Shown here one piece after another: positions 10,260 through 19,916 of a stretch of 44,761 bases of DNA. The DNA lies in NCBI GenBank assembly GCA_014860455.1, contig JACZJQ010000329.1:1-44761 (forward strand), given 5' to 3'. The notes below the pieces were generated by a model, which did not search any database, had not been told where the DNA came from, and worked only from the letters and a program-made list of their open reading frames with translations. Numbering within the stretch: the stretch's first letter is position 1; each line of letters starts with the position of its first letter. The DNA is from Bryobacteraceae bacterium (GTDB taxonomy: Bacteria; Acidobacteriota; Terriglobia; Bryobacterales; Bryobacteraceae). A program made the translations under genes and the position numbers.

Positions 10260-10445
10260 GCCGCCTGACAACCTGGGAGTCACGCGCTTGCAGCTTGACC
10301 GGAAGCCCGCAATTTGACGGATAGAGCAGGCCGCTTGAGCCAGCATGATCATCCCGCCAGGTTGTTTCGTATTGCGGTGTTCCACAAGGCGAATGCCCTT
10401 CGAGCGGACCACGGAAGGGTTGCCGGTATTCCCCCCAAGACGGCA

Positions 10446-12494
10446 TCAAAGCTCTCTGCGGGAGATCCCGAGCTTGCGCATGAGAGCATTCAGCGTTGTA
10501 CGCGGCATTCCCAGCCGGACTGCGGCCTTGCTGACCACTCCTCCGCTCTCGCGCAGGACGCGGACGATATGATCTTTCTCCACGCGCTCCAGCGTAGAAT
10601 CGCCGGCGGGCGTGGAGGCATCCGCCCGGATCTCGGACAATGGCGCGCGCAGGTTCGGACCGCGGGAGAGGATGACTGATCTCTCGATGAAGTTCTCCAG
10701 TTCCCGCACGTTGCCCGGCCAAGGCCAGGCCATCAGGGCTTTCATGGTCTCCGACGGGATCTTGTCAATCTGCTTCTTCATTTCTCGGGAGTACTTCTGT
10801 GTGAAGTGCCGGGCGAGGATCGGTATGTCCTCCGGGTGGTCGCGCAACGGTGGTGTCGTGATGGGAAACACCTTCAGCCGGTAGTAGAGATCGGTGCGGA
10901 ACAGCTTGTCGCCCATCATTTGCGTCAGGTTGCGGTTGGTGGCCGCGACAAGCCGGACATCAATGGGAATTGTCCTGGTGCCGCCCAGCCGTTCGAACGC
11001 CTTTTCCTGGAGCGCACGCAGGAGCTTGGGCTGCAGATCCAGGGGGATGTCGCCAACTTCATCCAGAAAGAGAGTTCCCCGGTTGGCCAGTTCAAAGCGG
11101 CCGATCTTCTGCGACAGGGCGCCGGTGAAAGCTCCCCGCTCGTAGCCGAACAATTCGCTTTCAAGAAGTCCTGTCGGGATGGCGGCGCAGTTCAGCGTAA
11201 TGAACGGGAAGTTCTTGCGCGGGCTCAGACGGTGGATGGCGCGCGCAACCAACTCCTTCCCTGTGCCGGTTTCGCCGAGGATCAGCACGTTGGCGTCAGT
11301 CGGAGCGACCACTTCAAGTTGTCTCAGCACACGCTTGAAAGCCGCGCTTGCGCCGACCATCTCCTCGAAGTTCTGCGTCACTTCGGCATCATCGTCGGTG
11401 ACGCGCTCATACTGGTCCCGCTCACGCAGATCCTGCACAAAAGTGAGCCAGCGGAACGGAGAGAGTTTCAAAACCGCGGTGGCAACCAGAACCGGGACCC
11501 GTGTCCCATCCTTACGGAGCAACTCTTTCTCATAAGGCGTGCAGGCGCCGAATCTCAAGCCCTCCTCGTGCGCCAGGTCATCGAGCATAGCGTATTCAGG
11601 AGGAGTGAGATCGGGCCAGTGCAACTCACCTGAAAGCAGCTCTTCACGGCGGTAACCGACCATCGAAAGGAACGCATCATTGGCTTCAGGAACGCGGTCG
11701 AACTCACCGGAGACAATTCCTGCGATGCTCGATTCCGCGGGGACCGGGCGGATGCGGGCACGCTTGCGGCGCAGTTTCTCGTCCCTTTCGTGACGTTCGC
11801 TGAAGTCGCGCACCACGCGGGCGAACCCTTGCAGTTCTCCGATCTCGTCCCGCAACGCCATAGTGATCGCGTTGGCCCAGAACTGCGATCCGTCCTTCCT
11901 GACATGCCAGCCTTCATTGCCGAAATGGCCATCCACTTCGGACCGGTACAACTCCTGTTGCGGGTCCAGAACCGGGTTCTCCTCAACGGGGTAGAGGAAT
12001 GAGACGTGCTTGCCCGCCACCTCGTCCGCGCTGTAGCCGTAGATGCGCGCCGCGCCGGAATACCAATCCACTACGCGACCATTCACATCCAGCAGGAACA
12101 GCGCAAAGTCCTGCACCCATGACGGAATCCGTTCATCGCCGGTGTCCTGAGGCTCCTCGATTTGCCCGGCTTTGGACTTGTCACGCAGGACCAGGAGATG
12201 GCGAACGGGGAGCACGTTGCCTTTGGCAACAAACTCCACATCCCACTGGGATCCATCGGGACCGGCCAGCCGGAGAGTGCCCTCATGCTCGCCCTGACCC
12301 AGAAAGGTCCGCCAAAGTTCCGAAAGCTGCGGCTTGAAGCCGGGGTCCGCAAAATCGTCGAGCTTCTGCCCGATGATCTTGCCGCGCGGCAGGCCCAGAA
12401 GTCTGGCGGCGCCGGCGCTAGCGTCATGGTTATTACGGTCGTTGTCCGCGATCAGGATGGGAACGGAAGGGTGATAGACGATCGCCCGGAACAA
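10446..12494 (-). CDS. PAS-PAS-PAS sigma-54-dependent transcriptional activator
   Basis: A 682-residue NtrC-class enhancer-binding protein. Three PAS-like sensor domains occupy roughly residues 1-105, 125-235 and 252-360. The AAA+ domain follows with Walker A GETGTGKE (407-414), the sigma-54 contact loop GAFTGA (454-459) and Walker [10 protein letters not shown] (474-482). A Fis-type HTH lies at about 636-680. There is no receiver domain, so it probably senses a small ligand, redox state or a partner through PAS. No ATG is available: an in-frame stop lies just upstream, and TTG 12494 or a nearby CTG must serve as start. It is divergent from the CheB/CheR kinase operon, with a cluster of palindromes in the shared region that it probably binds. 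Confidence 0.9.
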   Translation of the reverse strand: MFRAIVYHPSVPILIADNDRNNHDASAGAARLLGLPRGKIIGQKLDDFADPGFKPQLSELWRTFLGQGEHEGTLRLAGPDGSQWDVEFVAKGNVLPVRHLLVLRDKSKAGQIEEPQDTGDERIPSWVQDFALFLLDVNGRVVDWYSGAARIYGYSADEVAGKHVSFLYPVEENPVLDPQQELYRSEVDGHFGNEGWHVRKDGSQFWANAITMALRDEIGELQGFARVVRDFSERHERDEKLRRKRARIRPVPAESSIAGIVSGEFDRVPEANDAFLSMVGYRREELLSGELHWPDLTPPEYAMLDDLAHEEGLRFGACTPYEKELLRKDGTRVPVLVATAVLKLSPFRWLTFVQDLRERDQYERVTDDDAEVTQNFEEMVGASAAFKRVLRQLEVVAPTDANVLILGETGTGKELVARAIHRLSPRKNFPFITLNCAAIPTGLLESELFGYERGAFTGALSQKIGRFELANRGTLFLDEVGDIPLDLQPKLLRALQEKAFERLGGTRTIPIDVRLVAATNRNLTQMMGDKLFRTDLYYRLKVFPITTPPLRDHPEDIPILARHFTQKYSREMKKQIDKIPSETMKALMAWPWPGNVRELENFIERSVILSRGPNLRAPLSEIRADASTPAGDSTLERVEKDHIVRVLRESGGVVSKAAVRLGMPRTTLNALMRKLGISRREL

Positions 12495-12945
12495 CAGCTC
12501 AAGCTCTCTTGGACCGTGCTCCAGGAGTCAACCGGCGGCGCGTGGCTGTGTGCATGCTGAGGCCAAAACTTCCCCTTATCCCCCCCCGGAACGTGACGAA
12601 GCACCAGCCTTTGCCACGGCAATGGGATCGACATCGACGTCATGGAGGTTCGAGGATTCCTCTTTCACGAGGCACCCATTTATCGGATCCGCTAGCAAAA
12701 AGTTTAGCCCCTGAAGGCAACAGGCGGAACTGGTCAAATGACCAGTCTTGGTCAAAATGACCAGTCTTGGTCAAAATGACCAGTCCTGGTCAGGCGGTTT
12801 CCGGCTTGGAATCGTCAGCATCGAGTCCAGACAGACTCACGAACTGTTTTCCGTGCTCACCATCCGCCCCAGTCTGGCTGAAGCCGGCGTGCGCATTCCG
12901 CTTGACATCGGCAACCCGGCCGCGCCAAGAGTAGTTGAGGGCGAA
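12495..12945. other. Divergent regulatory region
   Basis: This 451-base region separates the sigma-54 activator from the CheB/CheR kinase. It holds three full palindromes and one half site (12731-12792). The reading frame of the kinase stays open upstream through the palindromes, but those codons simply translate the repeats, so the kinase is taken to start downstream. I found no clean -24/-12 element between the palindromes and the kinase start. No other gene was recognised. Confidence 0.6.
12731..12792 (+). promoter_or_regulatory. Cluster of three TGACCA-N4-TGGTCA palindromes at 19-bp spacing
   Basis: Full sites lie at 12739-12754 and 12758-12773 (both spacer gtct) and 12777-12792 (spacer gtcc), with a leading half site TGGTCA at 12731-12736. 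The full sites start exactly 19 bp apart, joined by aaa. Regular phasing and identical arms point to cooperative binding by one dimeric activator. The position between the sigma-54 activator and the kinase suggests control of the kinase, autoregulation, or both. A 29-bp segment covering the first part (12721-12749) recurs exactly at 18719-18747. Confidence 0.75.
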
Positions 12946-15900
12946 ATGGCCACAAAAAGAACGATGACGGCCGGGAGCCAGGATACCGGCGGGAAGCGCC
13001 GCCGGAAGGCGCCTGCAAAGGCTCTTCCCGTGACCTCCAAGCTCCCGTTCCTTGTGGTGGGCGTGGGCGCCTCCGCAGGGGGACTGGAGGCGTGTACGGC
13101 TCTACTGAGTGAATTGCCGGCCGACATTAGGATAGCGATCGTGGTGGTCCAGCACCTTGATCCGACCCGCAAAAGTTTATTGTGCGAGTTGCTCTCAAGA
13201 GTGACCGAGATGCCCGTTGCCGACGTGAAAGACGGGGTTATGCTGGAGCCGTGCCACGTCTATGTGTTGCCTGCCGACAGAGATATGACCGTTCGAAATG
13301 GGACGCTGCGACTTTCGAACCGTCAACAATCGGGAGGCAAACACCTGCCCATCGATCGGTTCCTGACCTCTCTGGCAAGTGATCAGAGGAACGGCGCCGT
13401 CGGCGTCATCCTGTCGGGAACGGGGTCCGACGGGACAGCCGGCTTGGAGGCCATCAAAGCTGAGGGCGGCATCACCTTCGCCCAGAACCCAAGGTCAGCG
13501 CAACATTCCGGCATGCCGGAGAGTGCAATCGACTCAGAGTGCGTAGACTTCATTCTGTCTCCGGTGGAAATTGCGCGGGAGCTCGTGGAGTTGGCGCGTT
13601 CACCCCATGAGGAAAGAGCCATATCCATAAAAGCGCCGCAACCGGAGAACGAGGGGGCCGAGGATCTCCACGAGATCCTCCAGATACTCAGAGCCGCTTC
13701 AACCATCGATTTTTGTCTCTATAAGGTGGACACGATCCGGCGGCGGGTGGCGCGCCGGATGGCGCTGCACAAGATCGAGAACCTCACGCGGTATGCATTC
13801 TACCTGCAGCAGAACCCCACCGAGGTGCAGGCTCTGTGCCAGGATGTCCTGATCCACGTGACGAGTTTCTTCCGGGAGCCGGAAGTCTTCGCGGCGCTGC
13901 AGTCCACCGTCTTCCCGAAATTGGCTTCGAGCAAGCCAAAGGGCGAGCCGGTCAGAATTTGGGTGCCGGGATGCGCAACAGGCGAAGAGGCCTATTCGAT
14001 TGCGATTGCACTGCTGGAGTTTCTGGGCAATCGGGCGGACGATGGCCGATGCCAGGTTTTTGCCACGGATGTCAGTTCAGCCGCCGTTGACAAGGCCAGG
14101 CTAGGCGTCTACTCGGAAGCCGAAGTGGCAGGTGTCTCACCGGAGCGCCTCGCCCGCTTCTTCGTGAAAGTGGGAACAAGCTACCAGATCACCAAGCAGG
14201 TGCGCGACCTGTGCGTGTTTGCCCGCCACAACCTGGGAAAAGACCCTCCTTTTTCCAGGCTGGATCTGGTCAGTTGCCGCAATGTGCTGATCTACCTGGG
14301 CCCGGTGCTGCAGCGGAGAGTCCTGTCCATTTTCCACTACGCCCTGCGACCGCACGGATTTCTTCTCCTGGGCAAGGCGGAAAGCCTCGGCCCGAGTGCT
14401 CACCTGTTCACACCCGTTGATCGTAAGCGCAAGATCTACTTGAGGAACCCTGTGCCGACGGTTCCGTTGTTGGACATGGCAACCGCGGAATCCGGTGACA
14501 GGCCACTGCCCGAATCGACGCGAGGTGCAGACTCTTCAGCCGATCTGCGGGACGCTGTCGAAGCAATCGTCTGGCGCCGCCAGACCCTGGCAGCATTTGT
14601 GGTCGATGTCGATCTCCAGATCATTCATTTCCAGGGCAATACCGGTCCTTATCTGGAACCGACGTCAGGGCCGGCGAGTCTCCACCTGTTCAAGTTGGTG
14701 CGGGAAGGGCTGGTGCTCGATCTCCGCGCCGCGCTTCACAAGGCGAAGAAGGATAAGAGTCATTTTCGCCGGGAAGGCATCCGCATTGCCCATGAGGACG
14801 GTTTCAAGATAATCGACCTTGAGGTGATCCCGATCAGGGACCGCCATGCCAGATGGCCTGACTTTTTGATTCTGATCGAAGAGGCGCGGCGGAAGCCGGC
14901 AGCTTCGACGAGGAGTTTTGGCGGGGGAGAGGTCCTGGCCAGTCTCAAGCACGAGTTGGCATCCACCCGTGAAGAGCTGCAGTCCATTATCGAAGGTCAG
15001 GAAGCGACGAACGAGGAACTGGAGACGGCCCAGGAAGAGCTGCAATCGTCCAATGAAGAACTGACCACACTGAACGACGAGTTGCAGAGCCGCAACGCGG
15101 AACTGGGCCAACTCGCCGACGATCTCAGCAACCTGCTAGTCGGGGTCGACATTCCGATCGTCATTCTCGGAGCCGACCGCCGGATCCGGCGCTTCACCCC
15201 CGCGGCGGAACCGCTGCTGAATCTGATCCCCACCGATGTCGGCCGGCCGATTGGCGATATCAGGCCCAACATTGACGTCCCAGGGTTGGACGGGTTGATC
15301 TCGAAAGTGATCGAAAGAACCAGATCTGTCGAACGGGAGGTCCAGGGCAAGGACGGACGTTGGTATTCCCTGCGAATGAGGCCGCACAAAGGTGCGCAGA
15401 ACAGGATCGAGGGAGTGCTGATCGCACTGATGGACATCGATGCGATGAAGCGTGGCCTGGATCGGGTCCGGTCATCTCGGGATGAAGCAGTCGCTGAAAG
15501 AGACCTCTCGGCCAAACTGCTGGACTTGTCGGGGGCTCTCGTCGTGGTTCGTGATGCCGATGGCCGCACGATTGGTTTCAACCGGGCATGCCAGGAATCG
15601 TCAGGATACTCATTTGAGGAAGTGAGGAACAAACCGCTCTGGAGTTTTCTGTTCGCGCCGGAGGAAGCGGAGGAGGCAAAAGCGCAATTTGCCGCCATCC
15701 GCGATGGGGTGAAGGGGGAGAGAAGCTACGAAACCTCCTGGATCACAATGAACGGAACCCGCAGGGTGATCGCATGGTCAAGCCTCGCACATCGCACCGC
15801 GGACGGCTCCGGCAAACGCGTTATTAGCACGGGTGTTGACATCACCCGGCGCACGCTCATGGAGAATGAACTGCGTCAAAGCCGGGAAAACCTCAGAAGA

Positions 15901-16545
15901 CTGACGGCAGGTCTCATCTCTTCGCAGGAGGAGGAGCGGAAACGCCTGGCGAGAGAGCTTCACGACGACGTGAACCAGAGGATGGCGATGCTGGCAATCG
16001 AGGTGGATCTGTTAGGCCGGGATCTGCCTGGTGCGGCTGGCAGTGTCCACCAGCAAATTCAATCGCTTCGGCAGAACCTGGAACAACTTTCAGATGACCT
16101 CCGCCGTGCGGCTCATCAGCTGCATCCATCGGATCTGGAACACTTTGGCCTGGTGGCAGCGCTGGAGGGTTTCTGCTCCACTTTCTCAAGACTGCATTCG
16201 ATCAGACTCAGGTTTACGCATCGCGGCGTACCCGATTCCATGCCCTCGGAAGTTGCTCTGTGCCTGTACCGGGTTGCGCAGGAGTGTCTGCACAATGTCG
16301 CCAAACATTCCGGCGCCAGCAAGGCCTCGCTGGCGCTAAAAGTGGACAAGGGAGACATCGTTCTTTCGGTGGCCGACAAAGGCGCCGGGTTTGACCCCGC
16401 CCCGGCGGGGCAATCCGGCGGACTCGGACTGATTGGGATCCGGGAACGGGTACGGCTGGTTGGCGGGCGTATTTCAATCCGCTCGTCGCCAGACAATGGC
16501 GCGCAAATCGAAGTCCGGGTGCGATTGGCGGAGGCGCCACAATGA
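12946..16545 (+). CDS. CheB-CheR-PAS hybrid sensor histidine kinase
   Basis: A 1199-residue fusion. An N-terminal CheB methylesterase domain (GASAGG at 41-46, then GTGSDGTAGL) is followed by a CheR methyltransferase with its SAM-binding region (VPGCATGEEAYSIAIAL). Next come a PAS-like module, a coiled coil rich in EELQ/NEEL repeats (bp 14950-15110) and two further PAS domains. It ends with a HisKA_3 dimerisation domain (RELHDDVNQRM, H1006) and an HATPase with GGLGLIGIRERV. No chemoreceptor genes are nearby, so the methylation domains probably tune signalling rather than chemotaxis. Start ATG 12946 was chosen because it follows the palindromes and directly precedes the conserved CheB start. 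It overlaps the next gene by four bases (ATGA), marking a kinase-regulator pair. Confidence 0.9.
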   Translation: MATKRTMTAGSQDTGGKRRRKAPAKALPVTSKLPFLVVGVGASAGGLEACTALLSELPADIRIAIVVVQHLDPTRKSLLCELLSRVTEMPVADVKDGVMLEPCHVYVLPADRDMTVRNGTLRLSNRQQSGGKHLPIDRFLTSLASDQRNGAVGVILSGTGSDGTAGLEAIKAEGGITFAQNPRSAQHSGMPESAIDSECVDFILSPVEIARELVELARSPHEERAISIKAPQPENEGAEDLHEILQILRAASTIDFCLYKVDTIRRRVARRMALHKIENLTRYAFYLQQNPTEVQALCQDVLIHVTSFFREPEVFAALQSTVFPKLASSKPKGEPVRIWVPGCATGEEAYSIAIALLEFLGNRADDGRCQVFATDVSSAAVDKARLGVYSEAEVAGVSPERLARFFVKVGTSYQITKQVRDLCVFARHNLGKDPPFSRLDLVSCRNVLIYLGPVLQRRVLSIFHYALRPHGFLLLGKAESLGPSAHLFTPVDRKRKIYLRNPVPTVPLLDMATAESGDRPLPESTRGADSSADLRDAVEAIVWRRQTLAAFVVDVDLQIIHFQGNTGPYLEPTSGPASLHLFKLVREGLVLDLRAALHKAKKDKSHFRREGIRIAHEDGFKIIDLEVIPIRDRHARWPDFLILIEEARRKPAASTRSFGGGEVLASLKHELASTREELQSIIEGQEATNEELETAQEELQSSNEELTTLNDELQSRNAELGQLADDLSNLLVGVDIPIVILGADRRIRRFTPAAEPLLNLIPTDVGRPIGDIRPNIDVPGLDGLISKVIERTRSVEREVQGKDGRWYSLRMRPHKGAQNRIEGVLIALMDIDAMKRGLDRVRSSRDEAVAERDLSAKLLDLSGALVVVRDADGRTIGFNRACQESSGYSFEEVRNKPLWSFLFAPEEAEEAKAQFAAIRDGVKGERSYETSWITMNGTRRVIAWSSLAHRTADGSGKRVISTGVDITRRTLMENELRQSRENLRRLTAGLISSQEEERKRLARELHDDVNQRMAMLAIEVDLLGRDLPGAAGSVHQQIQSLRQNLEQLSDDLRRAAHQLHPSDLEHFGLVAALEGFCSTFSRLHSIRLRFTHRGVPDSMPSEVALCLYRVAQECLHNVAKHSGASKASLALKVDKGDIVLSVADKGAGFDPAPAGQSGGLGLIGIRERVRLVGGRISIRSSPDNGAQIEVRVRLAEAPQ

Positions 16546-17183
16546 AACGGCCGCGCGTGGTGATTGCAGATGACCATGTACTGGTCGTGGAGGGGCTTCG
16601 GAGAATACTGGAACCTGAGTGCGAGATTGTGGGAACGGTGGGAGACGGCCGCTCACTGTTGAGGGTTGCAGCAGAGATGAAGCCCGATGTCGTCCTCCTT
16701 GACATCTCGATGCCCCTATTGAATGGGGTGGAAGCTGCGCGCATCCTGACGGGAACCTTGCCGGCCACCAAGTTGATCTTCGTGACAATGCATGCGGACG
16801 CAACCTATGTGACTGGGGCCTTCCGTGCCGGAGCCTCAGGTTATGTTCTCAAGCGCTGCGCCTCGAGAGAACTGCTGGCCGCGATCCAAGAGGTGGTCAA
16901 CGGTCGCAAGTACATTACGCCCCTGATTGGAAATGACATCGTGGGCGGCTTGCCCGGCTCGACGCTCTGGCCTGGAGAGGTATCCGGCGAACTGACCAGC
17001 CGTCAACGGGAGGTTGTCCAACTGGTGGCCGAAGGGCGCGCTGTCAAGGAAATTGCCGCGATTCTAAACATCTCCGTTAAAACGGTCGCATTCCATAAGG
17101 CAAATGTAATGCGGCGGCTCCGCATGCACACGACCGCCGAGCTGACGAAATACGCTCTGGATCACGGACTCACCGGGACCTGA
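16542..17183 (+). CDS. NarL/FixJ-type response regulator
   Basis: A 213-residue protein with an N-terminal receiver (acidic D10 and D11, phospho-acceptor D54 in LLDISMP) and a C-terminal LuxR-type HTH (about residues 148-205, LTSRQREVVQLVAEGRAVKEI). Its start overlaps the stop of the HisKA_3 kinase, the usual cognate class for NarL-type regulators, so phosphotransfer between the two is strongly expected. The target genes cannot be read from the sequence. Confidence 0.93.
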   Translation: MKRPRVVIADDHVLVVEGLRRILEPECEIVGTVGDGRSLLRVAAEMKPDVVLLDISMPLLNGVEAARILTGTLPATKLIFVTMHADATYVTGAFRAGASGYVLKRCASRELLAAIQEVVNGRKYITPLIGNDIVGGLPGSTLWPGEVSGELTSRQREVVQLVAEGRAVKEIAAILNISVKTVAFHKANVMRRLRMHTTAELTKYALDHGLTGT

Positions 17184-17233
17184 ACGCGTCGCTATTCGGG
17201 ATCAACAGCCGCGCGGGTGCCGTCTCTTACGCC

Positions 17234-17890
17234 TCACGCATCGGCGCCGCCCCTTGGAGTTTGAAGTCTCAACTTCCGCTCCAACCGCTGTGAGGGCGCC
17301 TGCGAAGCGCCGGGCTCAGTTGGTGCGCCTGTGGAGTTGCGGCCTCCTGCCGTGACGTCGAACACCTCGTCGATCATTCGAACCAAGGCGGATGAAGCGA
17401 ACGGCTTGGGCAGGAACGCGGCATCTTCTGGCAACGCCGGATCGAGATCACCCGACATGAACAAAGTTACAGTCTCGGGGCGTACGTTCCTCATCCTGCG
17501 GTGCAGTTCGCGGCCGTCCAGGCGCGGCATCGACAGGTCTGTCAGGAGCAGGTGGATTGGCCCGGAATGCTGCTGAGCCAGATTCAGAGCTTCTAACCCG
17601 TCTGCTGCATGCAGGACATTGTAGCCATGGCTGCGAAGAACCTCCCCGGCCAGCGTCCGAATCCCGGCCTCGTCGTCTGCAATGAGAATTGTGAAACCCG
17701 GCGCCTCAGCGGCGCCGTTCAGCCCAGGCGCGGACGCATCGGCTGGTCCAACCGGCTTATCGTCTCCTCCGGCAGCGGCCTTTGTAGGGAACCGGCCCAG
17801 CGGAGGCGCATCCGATGGGATTTGCTCTGGCGCCTCGTTTGCTGTGAGCTGTTCCTGATGCGAGCTACTGTTTGGGCCAAGGGAGTTCAT
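17234..17890 (-). CDS. Stand-alone response regulator receiver protein
   Basis: A 218-residue protein with one CheY-like receiver domain (about residues 66-182): acidic pair D72/D73, phospho-acceptor D118 (LLLTDLSMP), switch T/S region LFMSGD and K162 in LPKPF. The first 65 residues are a Pro/Ala/Ser-rich linker with no domain, and the tail is basic and disordered. There is no DNA-binding domain. ATG 17890 is preceded by GAGGAAC at good spacing, which favours it over the GTG one codon upstream. It converges on the NarL-type regulator. It may act as a phosphate sink or partner-binding output for PAS kinases. Confidence 0.85.
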   Translation of the reverse strand: MNSLGPNSSSHQEQLTANEAPEQIPSDAPPLGRFPTKAAAGGDDKPVGPADASAPGLNGAAEAPGFTILIADDEAGIRTLAGEVLRSHGYNVLHAADGLEALNLAQQHSGPIHLLLTDLSMPRLDGRELHRRMRNVRPETVTLFMSGDLDPALPEDAAFLPKPFASSALVRMIDEVFDVTAGGRNSTGAPTEPGASQAPSQRLERKLRLQTPRGGADA

Positions 17891-18029
17891 CACTGTTCCT
17901 CAACGGTTCGAGATCAAGTAAGAGGCACGCGTCGCCTGCACTTAGCTGCAGCGGCGGGGCTTCATGACCAGAGGCTGGTCCGGGAACCTGGCGCGTCGTA
18001 TCGCCCATGGCGTAGCGCGGAACCGTTTG

Positions 18030-18251
18030 CGCAAGATTCGAAATGGAGTTCAGGAAACCGGGGTTCTCCGGCAGAGCCATCCGGGCATCGATACCCCGGA
18101 AGCAGATGGCCTCATCCAACTTCACGGCGACATCGTCTCGAGTCGCTACAATCTGAGCAGGCACTTCCAGAGTCTGGGGCCGCACAGACGCCCGCGCCAG
18201 TCGTCCACACGGCGCGAACACCAGGTTGAGGCCGGACCCTTTGGCGCCGCC
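18030..18251 (-). pseudogene. Slipin/stomatin (SPFH/Band 7) remnant
   Basis: About 74 codons in one minus-strand frame match the core of the slipin family: a KG-GL-LVFAP segment, then RLARASVRPQTLEVPAQIV, ATRDDVAVKLDEAICF and NLAQTVPRYAMG, in the right order and spacing. The membrane anchor expected before it and the remaining Band 7 domain and coiled coil expected after it are absent; the flanking frames encode unrelated low-complexity residues. This is a decayed internal fragment of a gene that would have made a membrane-scaffold protein. An intact flotillin-like relative (FloA) lies at 24785-25765. Confidence 0.6.
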
Positions 18252-18718
18252 CGGCGTCCGAGGGATGCGGATTGTGTTTGCCGCCCTCACGTCATACAGG
18301 CCATCCATGTCTCTCTCCAGTCCAGGCTGAACGAGACCAGTCCCGCCTCGTTCAGCCCGGCTTGCTCCTCCGATATCCCTTGCTCGTGATGCTCGCAGCC
18401 GCCGCTGTTCCGGAGCACTCTTGCGGCACGCGCGCACCACCGATTGAGGCGATTGACCGCGGCGCACCCTCTCCGGGCGCCGCTGATCCCGATGACAATC
18501 CCTTCCCGTCCTCCGTCCGCGCGGCCTGATCTGGCATCGTCTGCCGGCCAGGGAAAAAGTGTCGAAGCCGGGAGCAGCCTTCAGCACCATGACCAGCAAC
18601 CGGAGTCGCCGGCTTCTGCCATGAGAATGGGACCGACTTCGACATGAGTGTGAGGTTCGCCTAGTGCGGTACCCTTGTGTGAGGTCCGCTACCCCGAATG
18701 TTATGCTCTGGCCCGGAT

Positions 18719-18747
18719 CAGGCGGAACTGGTCAAATGACCAGTCTT
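18719..18747 (+). promoter_or_regulatory. Duplicated, degraded copy of the TGACCA palindrome region
   Basis: These 29 bases are identical to 12721-12749. The copy includes TGGTCA (18729-18734) and TGACCA (18737-18742) followed by gtct, but the right arm of the full palindrome is ruined (TAGCTT in place of TGGTCA). It sits just upstream of an IS3 transposase fragment in a decayed zone. It is probably the leftover promoter of a lost regulon member, or was carried there by rearrangement. Confidence 0.55.
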
Positions 18748-18809
18748 AGCTTGATGACTTGCCGGCTCTGAGGCCACTTCGCCATGCCGCCAGTCAGTTC
18801 CAAGTCGGC

Positions 18810-18983
18810 TACCCCAACCTGGCCGGGGGCTTCGTGCCCACGGTGGTGAATCAGCTATGGGTGGCCGACATCACATGCATCCGGCTGGAAGAGGAGTTCG
18901 TCTATCTGGCCGTGATTCTCGACGCCTACTCGCGCCGTGTGATCGGCTTGGCGCTGGAGCGCAAGCTGCAATCGAGCCTGGGC
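18810..18983 (+). pseudogene. IS3-family transposase (integrase core) fragment
   Basis: About 57 codons encode part of the rve integrase core: YPNLAGGFVPTVVNQLWVAD gives the first catalytic Asp (WVADIT), and EEEFVYLAVILDAYSRRVIG gives the second region (LDAYSRRVIG). The catalytic Glu region and the rest of OrfB are missing, the reading frame soon leaves homology, and no terminal inverted repeats were recognised. It is an immobile insertion sequence relic that helps mark 17900-19050 as a site of past rearrangement. Confidence 0.7.
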
Positions 18984-19278
18984 GTCCCTCCACGAGTTGC
19001 TTTCCAGCAGTGCTCGCTTCTGTTTCACCAGCTGTTGCGATTCTGCTAAACCTGAAACAGGCTGTCCAGCGAAAAACCGCTGTTCTGCCAGCTGCGTCTA
19101 CACTCGTGTCTCACGCAAGGGGACAAGCCCATATCAAGCGCTCTCTGCAGTTGCTCAAAAGGCGAAGAAGATGCCTCGTCGTGGACGCGATTGGAATGGC
19201 TTTCCAGCAGATTCAAGAGATTGGAAGTCTCTGGGGTTTTGGCAGCCTTCGCCAGCAGACCGCAAAGCGAACGCGCGT

Positions 19279-19728
19279 TCAGTATTGCCTTGTGCTTTCG
19301 TAGAGTTCGCGAAGAACTTCCTCGATGGTGGTCCGGATCGCAGGTTGCCCCTCTGCCAACCCGGCTGTGACGTCATCGCGGTGCTGCAGGATGTCCTGAA
19401 GCATCCCCGTCAGGCCGGGATCCGACGTTTCCTCGGTTAGCTGGCGGGCTTTCGTGAAGAACTGCGTCGAGTGCTGGCGTGCCACTCCATAGTTTTGCTG
19501 GTTCGCCTCCAGGTAGATCAGGCCCATCAGGTCTCGCAACTCGGCAAGCTTCAACTTCAATTGGAGCGATACGATCCGCGCCTCACCGGCGCCTACCTCA
19601 TCCCGCAGCGCCCTCGCCTTCCCATACTGCGGGACAAAGCCAAAGAGAAACACCACGGCAAGAACCGCCAGGGCGACGATAAGTTTCGTCCGGCGAGTCA
19701 TACCTTGAATCATCCGTGCCTCGTTCAT
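19279..19728 (-). CDS. Membrane-anchored protein of unknown function
   Basis: A 149-residue protein. ATG 19728 follows GGAGGA at seven bases, so it was preferred over the in-frame upstream codon at 19779. Residues 10-35 form one transmembrane helix after a basic stretch (MTRRTKLIVALAVLAVVFLF), giving an inner-membrane anchor. The rest is predicted helical and charged (KARALRDEVGAGEARIVSLQ), like a coiled-coil or four-helix periplasmic domain of the kind seen in chemoreceptor sensors, but no signalling domain follows. No family was recognised. It lies next to the eRF1-like gene in the same orientation, 188 bases downstream of it. Confidence 0.75.
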   Translation of the reverse strand: MNEARMIQGMTRRTKLIVALAVLAVVFLFGFVPQYGKARALRDEVGAGEARIVSLQLKLKLAELRDLMGLIYLEANQQNYGVARQHSTQFFTKARQLTEETSDPGLTGMLQDILQHRDDVTAGLAEGQPAIRTTIEEVLRELYESTRQY

Positions 19729-19916
19729 CTTGTCTTCCTCCATTCCGTGCGCCATCTCCGCAACCAACGCACCCGGCACCGCACTCGGTCGAAGCCGCTG
19801 CCAGCCTTGCTGGCTCCTCTGCCGGCATCACGATCCTCAGTTCGCTCATCGAGCCATGCCACCAGAGGTCCGGTATGGGACACGCGGTTCCGGCCTTTCT
19901 CCGAAAGAGTCATTCG

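Noticed and set aside
12748-12945. A 66-codon N-terminal extension of the CheB-CheR kinase
   Set aside because: These codons translate the palindromes (MTSLGQNDQSW and so on); the conserved CheB domain begins just after ATG 12946.
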